Part shown: positions 33,215-41,887 of the stretch, one piece after another | How positions within the stretch are numbered: the stretch's first letter is position 1 | Layout of the letters: the number at the start of each line of letters is the position of its first letter | Source: Siminovitchia thermophila | GTDB lineage: Bacteria; Bacillota; Bacilli; Bacillales; Bacillaceae_C | DNA length: 64,000 nucleotides | Reading direction: 5' to 3' | NCBI RefSeq assembly: GCF_016909185.1 | Contig: NZ_JAFBFH010000021.1 | Span: 1-64,000 of the forward strand | Notes under the pieces: generated by a model | Told to the model about the DNA's origin: nothing | Database searches by the model: none | The model's input: only the letters and a program-made list of their open reading frames with translations | Position numbers and translations under genes: made by a program

Positions 33215-33409
33215 ATGACGGAACGAGCAAGAAATGGAGGATTTTGGTTCAACTTAATTGTTTTTTTTGCCATCTATATTCTTTTTATGATTAATGGTGG
33301 AAGTAATAAAGAATTTTTTCTATTGCTCATGATTTCAATCTTGTCTGTGATTGTTCTTTATGTCGTAGTAATTAGCATTCTGCGGATTAAAGAAAGATTA
33401 ACGAAATAA
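33215..33409 (+). CDS. Two-helix membrane protein
   Basis: The 64-residue protein consists of two hydrophobic helices (about 8-27 and 32-55) with a basic tail. ATG 33215 follows AGAGGATG. Family unknown. Confidence 0.5.
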   Translation: MTERARNGGFWFNLIVFFAIYILFMINGGSNKEFFLLLMISILSVIVLYVVVISILRIKERLTK

Positions 33410-33456
33410 GGAAAAGAGGAAAAAGGCGTAGTTAATTGCATTTTTTTGCTTTCAAC

Positions 33457-33473
33457 CTACACGTAAAGTGTAG
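33457..33473. promoter_or_regulatory. CTACAC/GTGTAG inverted repeat
   Basis: CTACAC and GTGTAG flank GTAAA in a perfect 6-5-6 inverted repeat ahead of the RDD gene. The same hexamers recur at 38424-38459. Confidence 0.45.
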
Positions 33474-33505
33474 AAGTAACTGAAAAACGAAAGAGGTTTT
33501 AACGG

Positions 33506-33967
33506 ATGAGAAACATGGCAATAGCAGAACGAAAATACGCGGGGTTCTGGATTCGATTTGTAGCATCTCTGATTGATGGTTTTGTTTTAGGAATCCCACT
33601 GTTCTTCATTCAAATGTTTATTAATTTGCTCATTTTGGTCCCTGTAATGGGAAACGAATCACAAATGGCAGCTGCAAATATAACAGCAGTATTTGTAAAT
33701 GGTTTATTTTCGATGATCGCGACCATTATCTACTATGTTCTGATGGAAAGTTCAAAGAAGCAGGCGACAATTGGAAAGATGGTATTCGGTATCAAAGTTG
33801 TCGATGAAAATGGCGGACGTATTTCTGTTGGACGGGCCATCGGAAGATATTTCAGTAAGTATCTATCCGGCATGATCTTTTATGTTGGATACATCATGGC
33901 AGCATTCACAAAGGAAAAACGTGCATTGCATGACTTCATCGCAAAAACATATGTCGTGAAAAACTAA
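33506..33967 (+). CDS. RDD family membrane protein
   Basis: The 153-residue protein shows the RDD signature: AGFWIRFVASLIDG at the N-terminus (the Arg and Asp), TIGKMVFGIKVVDENGG in the middle and RALHDFIAKTYVV at the end, with three membrane helices between. RDD proteins are poorly understood; some transport ions. ATG 33506 follows AAAGAGG. Confidence 0.8.
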   Translation: MRNMAIAERKYAGFWIRFVASLIDGFVLGIPLFFIQMFINLLILVPVMGNESQMAAANITAVFVNGLFSMIATIIYYVLMESSKKQATIGKMVFGIKVVDENGGRISVGRAIGRYFSKYLSGMIFYVGYIMAAFTKEKRALHDFIAKTYVVKN

Positions 33968-33987
33968 TTAAAGCGGAGGAAATGGAT

Positions 33988-34554
33988 TTGGAAAATAAGG
34001 AGCAAAAACAAAAAAACAAATTATGGTTCGGATTTCTGGCTTTCTTCCTTGGCGTAGGAGTGTTCGCATCTGCTTACGCCCTTTTCCCGGATGCCTTACA
34101 CAAGCTGACGGAAAAAGTGAAGGCTGAACAGGTGTCGGAGGAAGATGTCTTGAAAGAAGAAATTCATATGTACGTACAAAAGATGTTTAGTATTGATGTG
34201 GATACTTTGCTTGCCGATCACTTGAACAAGCTTATGGAGGAAGCGGAGCCAAGCGAGGAATCCGTCTCTTTGTTTACAGAGGCTATTACGAAACTTGAAG
34301 AAAAAACAGAGACAGATATTGAAGAATTAACGCCTTTACGTGAGTATTACCAGAAACAATTAGAAATCGCAAAACATGTGGCGGATGTCTTCGTGTCCAA
34401 AGAAACAACATTGGAAGAATTGAATGAAGCGATTGAGGATTACAACGCCCATTTGAAGAAGCGTGATGCTGCGATGGTGAAAGTGCTTGATAAAGCAGGG
34501 TTTGAATATGAAAAGGACGAGAGTGGCGGAATCACGTATCAATTTGCAGGATAA
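33988..34554 (+). CDS. Acidic single-pass membrane protein with coiled coil
   Basis: The 188-residue protein has a basic start, one helix (about 11-28) and a long Glu-rich helical domain (EEIHMYVQKMF, LEEKTETDIEELTPLREYY). TTG at 33988 lies nine bases after GGAGG and is preferred to ATG 33982. The orientation should place the coiled region outside. No family is assigned. Confidence 0.55.
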   Translation: MENKEQKQKNKLWFGFLAFFLGVGVFASAYALFPDALHKLTEKVKAEQVSEEDVLKEEIHMYVQKMFSIDVDTLLADHLNKLMEEAEPSEESVSLFTEAITKLEEKTETDIEELTPLREYYQKQLEIAKHVADVFVSKETTLEELNEAIEDYNAHLKKRDAAMVKVLDKAGFEYEKDESGGITYQFAG

Positions 34555-34555
34555 A

Positions 34556-34569
34556 CAAAACACATTTTG
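34556..34569. repeat. CAAAACACATTTTG motif copy
   Basis: It matches 13 of 14 positions of the perfect palindrome core at 30577-30590 and lies between two genes. Confidence 0.4.
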
Positions 34570-34590
34570 ATTTGAAGGAGAGGAAAAGGT

Positions 34591-35259
34591 ATGTGGCTAT
34601 GGTGGAAGGACAATGAGAAAGGTGAGAAACAGAAGAAACAGCAAGAAGACGTGGGTCGAAAAGAGGAAAATGTAGAAATTCCCCTCACACGAGAGGATTT
34701 TGAAAGGGAATTTTACAATACCCAAAATTCGCAGATCGCCTTCTCACTCATCAAAGCGCTTCGAAGTCTTTCGAAAGAGGACATGCAGAAGGCAGGTGAG
34801 AACGAACGGACGGAGCGGCTGCTTAGGGAAATCAAGGATGCGCTGATAGCTTCCTGTTTCGGTCTTATCCGAGAACTGTCGGCGGAAACGTCCTTTTCCT
34901 ATACGGATCAAGTGTTCAAGCGACGGGAACGAATCCCTTCGGAAGATGAGAAGAAGGAACTGTTCGGCTTTCTCGTCTACCAATTATCCAAAGATGTGGG
35001 GATGTTGGTGAAGGGTGAGGAATCGAAAGCCGCCCCGAACGGAGAGGAAATGCGGAAACGTTGCAATCAGCAAGCCCTTTTTATTGGGGATGCCTATTCA
35101 TCGCTCGTCACAATACTTGCCATGTTGGGAATGCCACAGCCGGGAATAGAGTTGAACAAGGAACTCATAGCGATTCTTCCAGAACTCGAAAGCGTATTGC
35201 CAAAGTTCGCTGACCCATCCAAGAAATTAGTGGAATTAATAAATAAAGTTGTACAGTGA
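34591..35259 (+). CDS. Hypothetical cytoplasmic protein
   Basis: The 222-residue protein has a charged N-terminal 40 residues and a helical body (FSLIKALRSLSKEDM, YSSLVTILAMLGMPQPGIEL). ATG 34591 follows AAGGAGAGG. No family is recognised. It ends before a terminator. Confidence 0.5.
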   Translation: MWLWWKDNEKGEKQKKQQEDVGRKEENVEIPLTREDFEREFYNTQNSQIAFSLIKALRSLSKEDMQKAGENERTERLLREIKDALIASCFGLIRELSAETSFSYTDQVFKRRERIPSEDEKKELFGFLVYQLSKDVGMLVKGEESKAAPNGEEMRKRCNQQALFIGDAYSSLVTILAMLGMPQPGIELNKELIAILPELESVLPKFADPSKKLVELINKVVQ

Positions 35260-35301
35260 AAAAGAGCGATGTCTTCTGAATTAGAAGATGTCGCTTTTTA
35301 G
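35260..35301 (+). terminator. Terminator
   Basis: GCGA...TCTTCT pairs with AGAAGA...TCGC, with flanking AAAAA and TTTTT, making a long stem with one internal mismatch. Confidence 0.75.
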
Positions 35302-35337
35302 TATTTATTTTTCAAGCAAAAGAAAGGGAGGATAAGA

Positions 35338-35649
35338 TTGGATAAGGGATTTAGTTTTATTATTTCGCTTGTTATCTATAGCTGGTTGTTTATCGTGGGT
35401 GACATGTTCGCTTTAACAGTAGGCTTATTCATTTTGTTGTTTTTAATGTACAAAGCAAAGAAAGAGTTGTTTGTAGGCTATGCGATTGCAGGAATAGTTG
35501 TTGTCTCAATTTGGCTGTTTGTCTATACATCACTGTTCTTACTGTTAAAAATACCACCATCTGGAAGCATTTTGTCTCTATTGTACCAATTTAGTGTAGC
35601 TGTTGTTTTGTTGGTTCTATCAGTCAGATATTACAAAGAAACTAAATAA
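35338..35649 (+). CDS. Membrane protein, possible coupling-protein adaptor
   Basis: The 103-residue protein has three to four hydrophobic helices and little else. It lies two genes before the VirD4 ATPase, which lacks a membrane domain. In pIP501 a separate small membrane protein (TraI) is thought to anchor such a soluble coupling ATPase (TraJ); this gene is one candidate for that role here. TTG at 35338 follows AGGGAGG. The adaptor role is inference. Confidence 0.5.
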   Translation: MDKGFSFIISLVIYSWLFIVGDMFALTVGLFILLFLMYKAKKELFVGYAIAGIVVVSIWLFVYTSLFLLLKIPPSGSILSLLYQFSVAVVLLVLSVRYYKETK

Positions 35650-35669
35650 ACAAAAGGAGTTTTGTTTAC

Positions 35670-36500
35670 ATGAACCATGCCGATAAGTCCAATCATTATG
35701 CAAGAATAAGAAGGGAATTGCTAAATATTAAATATCCCTTCGATAAGCAACAGTTCCTTTCGTATTTGAAGAAAAGCGGCAAAATTAGAGAGTATGATGA
35801 ACGGCAATTTCTGTATTCTTTGCAGAATGCTCGGTCCGCGCACCCCATTATCAAAATCAATGATTTTCAATTGAATCAATGGCTCGACCATATCGAAGGC
35901 AGCTACCGTTTCTTCGACGGTTTTAAAACTCTCGAAGAATGCGTGAAACACGCCTTGATGCCGAAAAGCAAATATGTGTTCATACGGTTTAAAAATCAGT
36001 ATTATGCAGTGGCCTACAAAGGGTTGAAGCAACTTGTCATGGGTAAGGACGAAGTTCACTTCATTGAAGACGGATACTTCAAAGTGGAGAAAACACACCC
36101 TGATAATTATGAGGTAAAGGGAAGATTACGGAAAATCGAAATTGCCGATACCATCTATCATGAACTCAAAATGTTCGATCCTGATATGACAGCTTATATT
36201 TTCAAGAGTGTACGCCACGACGAGCCAATAGAAGTGTCGGAAATGACGAATGATTATCTGCATTATTATATATTGCTCGGAATTCGGTTCAAGGATTTCT
36301 ATTACTCCAAAAAGAACATTCCGCTTCTGAAATTCTATTTCAGTTATACCGGGAACTATGAGCAGCTGCTCAAAAGGAAGGACGTAAAGAGCGTCAATCC
36401 ATTCGCATGGCGAGTAAAGAATGCAAGTGGGGATTCCCGTCCCTATCAAACAGTATACGTATATCAGCCATACGGAGGTTTCTACAGCATACGATTATAG
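35670..36500 (+). CDS. Hypothetical protein next to the coupling ATPase
   Basis: The 276-residue protein is rich in Tyr, Phe and Lys, with an N-terminal helical part (LLNIKYPFDKQQFLSYLKKS) and a mixed C-terminal part. No domain is recognised. ATG 35670 follows AAAGGAG. It precedes the VirD4 gene and could be a DNA-processing accessory. Confidence 0.5.
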   Translation: MNHADKSNHYARIRRELLNIKYPFDKQQFLSYLKKSGKIREYDERQFLYSLQNARSAHPIIKINDFQLNQWLDHIEGSYRFFDGFKTLEECVKHALMPKSKYVFIRFKNQYYAVAYKGLKQLVMGKDEVHFIEDGYFKVEKTHPDNYEVKGRLRKIEIADTIYHELKMFDPDMTAYIFKSVRHDEPIEVSEMTNDYLHYYILLGIRFKDFYYSKKNIPLLKFYFSYTGNYEQLLKRKDVKSVNPFAWRVKNASGDSRPYQTVYVYQPYGGFYSIRL

Positions 36501-36509
36501 GTCCGAAAA

Positions 36510-36523
36510 AGAAAGATGTTTTG
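36510..36523. repeat. Weak copy of the GTTTTG motif
   Basis: AGAAAGATGTTTTG matches 10 of 14 positions and shares AAAGA-GTTTTG with the copy at 15088. Confidence 0.25.
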
Positions 36524-36582
36524 CTCATTTCGAATGTATGACGGGAGAAATAGCAAAGTGAACATCCAATAAAAAAGTTGAT

Positions 36583-36636
36583 AACAAGCGATGCCTTCAA
36601 AACATAGAGGGTGTCGCTTGTTGTTGTTTTTTTAAA
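36583..36636 (+). terminator. Terminator before the VirD4 gene
   Basis: AACAAGCGA pairs with TCGCTTGTT, with CC/GG inside, and a run of seven T follows. The VirD4 gene starts about 25 bases later, so its expression probably needs read-through. Confidence 0.7.
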
Positions 36637-36657
36637 AAAGAAAGGAGTTTTATTTGC

Positions 36658-38385
36658 ATGAGTTTAGCGAATCCACAGATCATACCGATCACATGGGGCG
36701 GAAGTGATTGTTTTACCCATATGTTGGTTGTCGGCCCGACCCGTTGTGGGAAAACCGCCACGATATTAAAACCGATCATCTATCAGTTGCTACTTCAAAA
36801 GAAACGTGGCATTCCTCTTGGTCTATCGGTTGTTGAACCGAAAGGGGACGTGGCTGCTATGGTTGCAGAAATGTCTAGGGAGATGGGCTTGCCTTATACA
36901 CATATTGATCCAATGCAACCTGATACGACTGATAAATTTAATCCGATGGAGGGAGAAATTAATGATGTTGCGGAAGCAACAGTCGTCGTCCTGAAAGGTT
37001 TATTTGGAAAGCAAGATGCCTTCTTTGCGACTGTACAGGAGCTATCCGCACGGAACGTCACGAAGCTATTGAAAGAACTTCATGGCGATAACATGGATAT
37101 TATAGACGTAATGAACACGCTGCGAGATCAAGCTGTACTTGAAGCGAAAGTGGCGGAATTGAAACAAAGAGACGGTATGACGGATCTTGTTCATTTCTTT
37201 GAATCAGAACTTCTTGGAAGTATGCGGGATAAGTACCGTCAATTTGTTATTGGTTTACGGGCCCAACTTGAAAACGTGGTATCAAACGATGCACTTCGTA
37301 GCATCATGACCGGAAAGAGTAGTATTGATATTGATGCACATTTCGAAAATGGCGGAATCTTAGCTGTGAATACAGCAATGGGTAAGTTACGCACATCAGG
37401 CGATGCTTTTGGGCAGTTTGTAATCATGCATCTACAAAATGGGACGTTTCGTAGACCAGGAACAGAAGACACTCGAATTCCTCATTACTTAATCGTGGAT
37501 GAATATTCGCGTTATATTAACCCAGATGTTGAAATCTTCCTTAACTTAGCGGCGGAATATAAAGTTGCAGGAATATTTGCCACTCAATCACTTGGTCAAT
37601 TAGAAATTGAATCAGGAAAATTAAGCGCCAGAGCAATGAAAAGGGCGATTCTAGGTGGTTGCCGCAATATCATCACTTTCGGTGGGATAAAGAGTGAAGA
37701 TGCTAAAGAGTTTGCTGACGAACTTGGTAAAGATAAAATTATTATGCGACAAAGCACTTATAAAAATAGAATCCTGTTACCAAACTTGTTTCCTGATTCT
37801 TATAGAGATACAGAAGAAGAGGAATACAGATTTGATTATACCGATTTAATGGATGGACTGCCGAAGTTTCATTTCATTCACAAGTTGTTGAAAGATGGAA
37901 CACCACAAAAACCTGCGATTGGCAAGGGAATATTCGTCCCTAGAGATTGGAAAGAACGTAGAGAATGGGAAACTGAAAGTCCGACGAAGAATAATCGTGC
38001 AGATATGAAACGTGTTTTGAATATGTTGCTGTATAAGCGAAAAAACAAGAAAAAGGAACCTGTCATCAGCGGATACATCGAAGCACCAAAAGAAGATACG
38101 CAAGATTCTCACATGCAGGCAATCCCCCAAGAACAGGTTGCGACTTCCGATACACAGATGCGGGAGCCTAAGCTGGCATCCCTTCATGGAGTCAAGAAAG
38201 AAAGTGCCGATCAAAGGGAAGTGCAAACGTATGACAACCGGAAGCAGTCGCCCCCATCCCCGAAGACAAAAAGAGAGGATGGAGCATATTCGAAACGACA
38301 AGAAGGGGGAGTGTTCACTCAACCGAAACAAGAGGAAGATAAGCCTAATGTGGTACTACGATCCGATGATGGGTTCTGGGACTAA
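36658..38385 (+). CDS. virD4: VirD4/TraG-type coupling ATPase without a membrane domain
   Basis: The 575-residue protein brings DNA to the secretion channel. Walker A GPTRCGKTA lies at residues 26-34 (Lys 32), followed by VVEPKGDVAAM, Walker B YLIVDEYSRY (D281) and FATQSLGQLE, all typical of VirD4/TraG. Normal relatives have about 100-200 residues with two membrane helices before Walker A; these are absent here although the start has a strong AAAGGAG. It resembles pIP501 TraJ in that respect. A charged tail of some 150 residues may bind substrate or the T4SS. Confidence 0.9.
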   Translation: MSLANPQIIPITWGGSDCFTHMLVVGPTRCGKTATILKPIIYQLLLQKKRGIPLGLSVVEPKGDVAAMVAEMSREMGLPYTHIDPMQPDTTDKFNPMEGEINDVAEATVVVLKGLFGKQDAFFATVQELSARNVTKLLKELHGDNMDIIDVMNTLRDQAVLEAKVAELKQRDGMTDLVHFFESELLGSMRDKYRQFVIGLRAQLENVVSNDALRSIMTGKSSIDIDAHFENGGILAVNTAMGKLRTSGDAFGQFVIMHLQNGTFRRPGTEDTRIPHYLIVDEYSRYINPDVEIFLNLAAEYKVAGIFATQSLGQLEIESGKLSARAMKRAILGGCRNIITFGGIKSEDAKEFADELGKDKIIMRQSTYKNRILLPNLFPDSYRDTEEEEYRFDYTDLMDGLPKFHFIHKLLKDGTPQKPAIGKGIFVPRDWKERREWETESPTKNNRADMKRVLNMLLYKRKNKKKEPVISGYIEAPKEDTQDSHMQAIPQEQVATSDTQMREPKLASLHGVKKESADQREVQTYDNRKQSPPSPKTKREDGAYSKRQEGGVFTQPKQEEDKPNVVLRSDDGFWD

Positions 38386-38403
38386 AAAAAGTTACACAAA
38401 CTG

Positions 38404-38432
38404 TTGTATTTTATATTCATATTGTGTAGTAT
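38404..38432 (+). promoter_or_regulatory. Promoter with GTGTAG operators
   Basis: TTGTAT (38404-38409), 17 bases, TAGTAT (38427-38432). GTGTAG at 38424-38429 and 38437-38442 and CTACAC at 38454-38459 overlap and follow the -10, suggesting a repressor site. Confidence 0.5.
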
Positions 38433-38504
38433 TAAGGTGTAGTCGGCGCAGGGCTACACAAAATGAATAGTTTTGGTGTCTGTCTTGCTGATGGTTTGTC
38501 TGCA

Positions 38505-38696
38505 TTACTTGAGAAAATAGATCGGACACGCAACAGCTAAGAAGCTAAGGTACACTTCTGTTGCTTGACTCATATCCGCTCCATTAAAAGCCATCATTCC
38601 AGCTGCTATCAATAGCCCGTATACAGGTATAAATTGAACCTTGGAATTCACTCTTTTATAAATTGTGGCTTGTATAATACGAAGCGGTGTTCTCAA
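38505..38696 (-). CDS. Doubtful leftward small membrane protein
   Basis: A 63-codon frame reads FIPVYGLLIAAGMMAFNG and YLSFLAVACPIYFLK, plausible membrane helices, but the TTG start has no ribosome site and no promoter is seen. It may be a remnant. Confidence 0.25.
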   Translation of the reverse strand: MRTPLRIIQATIYKRVNSKVQFIPVYGLLIAAGMMAFNGADMSQATEVYLSFLAVACPIYFLK

Positions 38697-38809
38697 AATG
38701 TTTCGACTTACATTTAGACATTAAATGGTGGCATGTAATGAACATGTTCCGTAGAACAGACACCAGAAACTATTGCACCTACCTTTTCCCGAAGTGTGAT
38801 CTATTCCGA

Positions 38810-38871
38810 AAAATAACCCGAAGCGGTTTTTCTTGCAACGAAGCAAGGAAGTGCCGTCGGGTTATTTTTTG
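38810..38871. terminator. Strong bidirectional terminator
   Basis: AAAATAACCCGA (38810-38821) pairs perfectly with TCGGGTTATTTT (from 38857), with a nested CTTGC/GCAAG hairpin and T-runs on both strands. Confidence 0.8.
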
Positions 38872-39243
38872 TTTTTCAATTCCACAAACCGTTGTATTGG
38901 TATTTCCTTTGGTCTACAATGTGTGTATAATACGAATATTCTACTCGTATTGTGTATATACAGAAAAATAGTCAAAACGATGGAAAGGAGTGGATAGGCA
39001 CAAGTTCATATAGGATGTCAAAACAGACGATTGCTGCATATTTGCCGGTGAAAAATACAGATACAGCAGAAGAAAAATATTCTTGGTATTGATCGAATCA
39101 GAGAAAAAGTCCAAAAGGAAGCAGCTGAAAAATAGAAAAAGAAAACAAAAAGTCGATTAACAATTTCATCTTAGTATCAGGCCCCTATGAATCATTTCGT
39201 GGGGGCTTTTCGATACAAAACATAAAAAAGGAGTGTTTGTTGA

Positions 39244-40080
39244 ATGGCGGAAGAATTGAATGTCACTTCCATGTTGATTGAAGGCTTTGACGCGAGGAAA
39301 CTCGCCCCAGAGGAACAATACGATAAAGATTGGCAACAGGTAGTTGGGGCAAGGCAAAACGATAAGATTCTCCAATCTGAAATTGTTGGGATCGAGAATA
39401 TCGGAAGTAAGGAATGTGCGGTAGTCCATGTTGGTAAGATCAAAGGTTATATTCCAATGGAATTTACAGGAGTCGAAAACTTGCGTCAGTTGCGTGCGTT
39501 GACTGGAAAAAAAGTAGCCTTTAAGGTGCTTGAATATATCGAGGATGCAGAAAAGCAAATATTTATGGCGTCCCGGACAGCGGCTCTTGAAGAAATGGCG
39601 GAAATTACACTTCGCCGGATCAAAACAGGAGATGAAATTGTCGCTGTTGTCCGCACAGTCAGTCCTAATCTCGTCCGTGCTGATATTGGTGGCATTGAAG
39701 TAAGATTGCCACTCGATCAGATTCGATATGGATGGATCGACGATTTGACGGAAGAAGTCAAGCCGGGTGACCACCTACGAGTCAAGGTGTTGGATATTGA
39801 TACAGAGAAGAAAGAAGTAAGAGTTAGCGCGAAGGCACTCATGAAGAATCCGTGGGAGGACTGCAAGGCTAGATATAAGCGCGGAGCCGAATACGTCGGA
39901 ACGGTTTCCGGTGTTCGTGAGTTTGGCGTATTCGTCAACTTAGAAGCTGGCGTAGACTCTCTTGCAAGCCACTTGAAATATCAAAACCTTCAAAGAGGGG
40001 ACCGGGTGCTTGTGCGGATTATTGGGATTGACGAAAAGGAACAACAAATTCGGGCGAAAATTGTACGTGTTGTTTATTAA
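39244..40080 (+). CDS. Three-S1-domain RNA-binding protein
   Basis: The 278-residue protein consists mainly of three S1 (OB-fold) domains: about 42-112 (IVGIENIGSKECAVVHVG), 125-195 (VAVVRTVSPNLVRADIGG) and 205-275 (GTVSGVREFGVFVNLEAG). This is like a shortened ribosomal protein S1, which in these bacteria binds mRNA or nascent RNA. ATG 39244 follows AAAGGAG. On a mobile element it might help translate transfer mRNAs, cooperate with the NusG paralogue in antitermination, or mimic host S1; these are inferences. Confidence 0.8.
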   Translation: MAEELNVTSMLIEGFDARKLAPEEQYDKDWQQVVGARQNDKILQSEIVGIENIGSKECAVVHVGKIKGYIPMEFTGVENLRQLRALTGKKVAFKVLEYIEDAEKQIFMASRTAALEEMAEITLRRIKTGDEIVAVVRTVSPNLVRADIGGIEVRLPLDQIRYGWIDDLTEEVKPGDHLRVKVLDIDTEKKEVRVSAKALMKNPWEDCKARYKRGAEYVGTVSGVREFGVFVNLEAGVDSLASHLKYQNLQRGDRVLVRIIGIDEKEQQIRAKIVRVVY

Positions 40081-40087
40081 GCAAACA

Positions 40088-40119
40088 AGAAAAGGGGTTG
40101 TTATTCAATCCCTTTTCAA
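40088..40119 (+). terminator. Terminator after the S1 gene
   Basis: AAAAGGGGTTG pairs with CAATCCCTTTT around TTATT, including one G-T pair. Confidence 0.7.
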
Positions 40120-40271
40120 ATCGTCTGAATTTAGGTGATCAAACATTGCATCCTTCTTATTGGAAACTTTTGAGAACACTCATATACCTGAACTGTGCAG
40201 TAGCAATATTCCGCTATTTTTACTTCAACTATTAAATTGCAGACAATCCGGCAAAGAAGGGGGTGAATAGA

Positions 40272-41018
40272 GTGAATGTAGCCAATGCAACAATCAGTCC
40301 GTTTTCTCTTTCCCACTCATGGACATTGCATTGGGAACGGCTACCATCCAATTTGAAACGCATTCAGCATTTCAGTTCGGAGTCAAACAAGGAGAAACAG
40401 GCAATTGACGCGATTAGCAAAGTAGGTGTCATCGGAGGGCAGCAGCTACAAAAATTGTTCAATATCGACAAAAAACGGCTGAAACGCATGGTCGCGGAGC
40501 AAAAGATTGTACGCCATGAAATGCGGCTCGACGGAAAAATCATTCCCATCTATACGCTCGGGATGAACGGTGCACTAATCGCCGGAATGGAAGATGCTTA
40601 TGAATTAAATTATTGGGTGCAGTACAAAACAGAAGACGTTTTGAAACGAATCCTGTTCTTTAAACTGTACGAACGTTTTCATGGAAGCGGGGCGGAGGAA
40701 AAGAAAGCCGTATCCGCCATCTTTCCTACGCCAAACCCATTCATCGGCGCAATCCAATTCAGGCAATCCCTTCTGTATGTATACGTGGTAAGGGGCGACA
40801 TCAACGATTTTCTCATGTATATGAAATGGAAAGGTGATGGGTTCAATGAACGAGTCATTGTCATCGCGGAAGAAATCCGCCATTTGGAGTTGCTGAAACA
40901 TGCGTTGCTCCCGTTGAAAGCGAGAGTTACGCTCGACTCCGATCTTCTCTCGGAAGCGGAACATGTTCAGAATATCTTCTATTTCTTAAAAGATGGGGAC
41001 TTCGTAAAAGATCAGTAG
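40272..41018 (+). CDS. Second replication-relaxation-like protein
   Basis: The 248-residue protein has an N-terminal winged-helix region (KQAIDAISKVGVIGGQQLQK, NIDKKRLKRMVAEQKIV) ending in IPIYTLGMNG, and an alpha/beta C-terminus, like the protein at 29514 but shorter and diverged. GTG at 40272 lies about nine bases after AAGGGGG; GTG 40263 is too close. Both copies are followed by the same 15-base word. The role in replication or transfer is not known. Confidence 0.5.
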   Translation: MNVANATISPFSLSHSWTLHWERLPSNLKRIQHFSSESNKEKQAIDAISKVGVIGGQQLQKLFNIDKKRLKRMVAEQKIVRHEMRLDGKIIPIYTLGMNGALIAGMEDAYELNYWVQYKTEDVLKRILFFKLYERFHGSGAEEKKAVSAIFPTPNPFIGAIQFRQSLLYVYVVRGDINDFLMYMKWKGDGFNERVIVIAEEIRHLELLKHALLPLKARVTLDSDLLSEAEHVQNIFYFLKDGDFVKDQ

Positions 41019-41133
41019 TTTTCAGAGTCACGGGATATAGGGGGTGGTGTAGTTAGTCGATTCTTTACTGATGCCTTCTACGAAGGTAGGTAGCGGTAAA
41101 GGATACAACAATAGATTAGGGGGAAAGACGGTA

Positions 41134-41796
41134 TTGATGATTACCAGAAAAGGAGACATCGAGATATTTCAAGTGAAGCCTGGAAAACAAATCGCATTCA
41201 AGACATTCTATAACGGGAATCTAAAAGTCTTCAATGTGCCTTATCTTCCAAGCGATGACAATGAGGGATCGGGCTTTATTCCATATGAGGTACTATTCCA
41301 ATTATCCCATATCTTCAAGTATATGAACATTCATAACTTGGTCGATTTTGATTATCAAGATTTTGACATGGTGAATACACATTTAGAAATCCATTCAAGC
41401 AAAAAGAAGGCAAAGAAAAAATTCAATGATGAAAAGGAAAGATTCGTAAAGTATGCCCTTGATGAGTGGATCAGTAAATATTACGAAATGAAGTTGGCAG
41501 CAGAAAAGAAAACAACAACCGAAGGGGTGGAAAATCCATATAGTCATTCTTATCAGGCGAAACAGTGGATTGATTTCTTTCATAGCAAGCTTCACGAACT
41601 GCCAGAACTTCATCGGGAGATCATCGAAAGGAAATACCTTCAAATTCAAGTGTCAGGAAGTTATCCAATTGATGATTTCGTATACAGTGAAATGCACATC
41701 GGAAGAACTTTTTATTACGAACGAAAGAAGGAAGCCCTCTACTGGTTAGGATTGGCTCTTTGGACAAAAGGAGAGAAAGAAGAAGCGAGTAGTTAA
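41134..41796 (+). CDS. ArpU-like regulator with sigma-4-type helix-turn-helix
   Basis: The 220-residue protein has an N-terminal domain (FYNGNLKVFNVPYL to FQLSHIFKYMN), a charged linker, and a C-terminal region LPELHREIIERKYL with DDFVYSEMHIGRTFYYERKK, which resembles ArpU/RinA-type late regulators that use a sigma region 4-like helix-turn-helix. TTG 41134 or ATG 41137 is supported by AGGGGG about ten bases upstream. It is a candidate activator of the 11-bp-repeat promoters at 15799 and 48459. Its N-terminal domain is repeated alone at 56102-56335. Confidence 0.55.
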   Translation: MMITRKGDIEIFQVKPGKQIAFKTFYNGNLKVFNVPYLPSDDNEGSGFIPYEVLFQLSHIFKYMNIHNLVDFDYQDFDMVNTHLEIHSSKKKAKKKFNDEKERFVKYALDEWISKYYEMKLAAEKKTTTEGVENPYSHSYQAKQWIDFFHSKLHELPELHREIIERKYLQIQVSGSYPIDDFVYSEMHIGRTFYYERKKEALYWLGLALWTKGEKEEASS

Positions 41797-41887
41797 GGGA
41801 TTGCCTGTGACGGGAGTAATTGTGTATTGTGTTCGCGTTTGTGGCTCTTCTGCATAAAAATATCTTCCTTACGATTTGTGGAGGGCT

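Larger units (their letters stand above)
38386..39243. other. 858-base intergenic region, possible ncRNA
   Basis: No convincing gene apart from a doubtful leftward frame at 38505-38696. It holds a promoter at 38404-38432, GTGTAG/CTACAC repeats, a strong terminator at 38810-38871 and TATAAT boxes at 38671-38676 and 38926-38931 within a repeated TGTATAATACGAA. A 25-codon frame (ATG 39034) is too weak to call. Confidence 0.5.

Noticed and set aside
38687-38971. Rightward frame of 94 codons in the intergenic region
   Set aside because: It spans a strong terminator and has an unlikely composition (many Cys, Phe, Arg); no ribosome site.
41085-41096. GGTAGGTAGCGG, reminiscent of the end of cyclic-di-GMP-I riboswitches
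   Set aside because: The rest of the aptamer (including a GACGCAAAGC-type segment) is absent on both sides.
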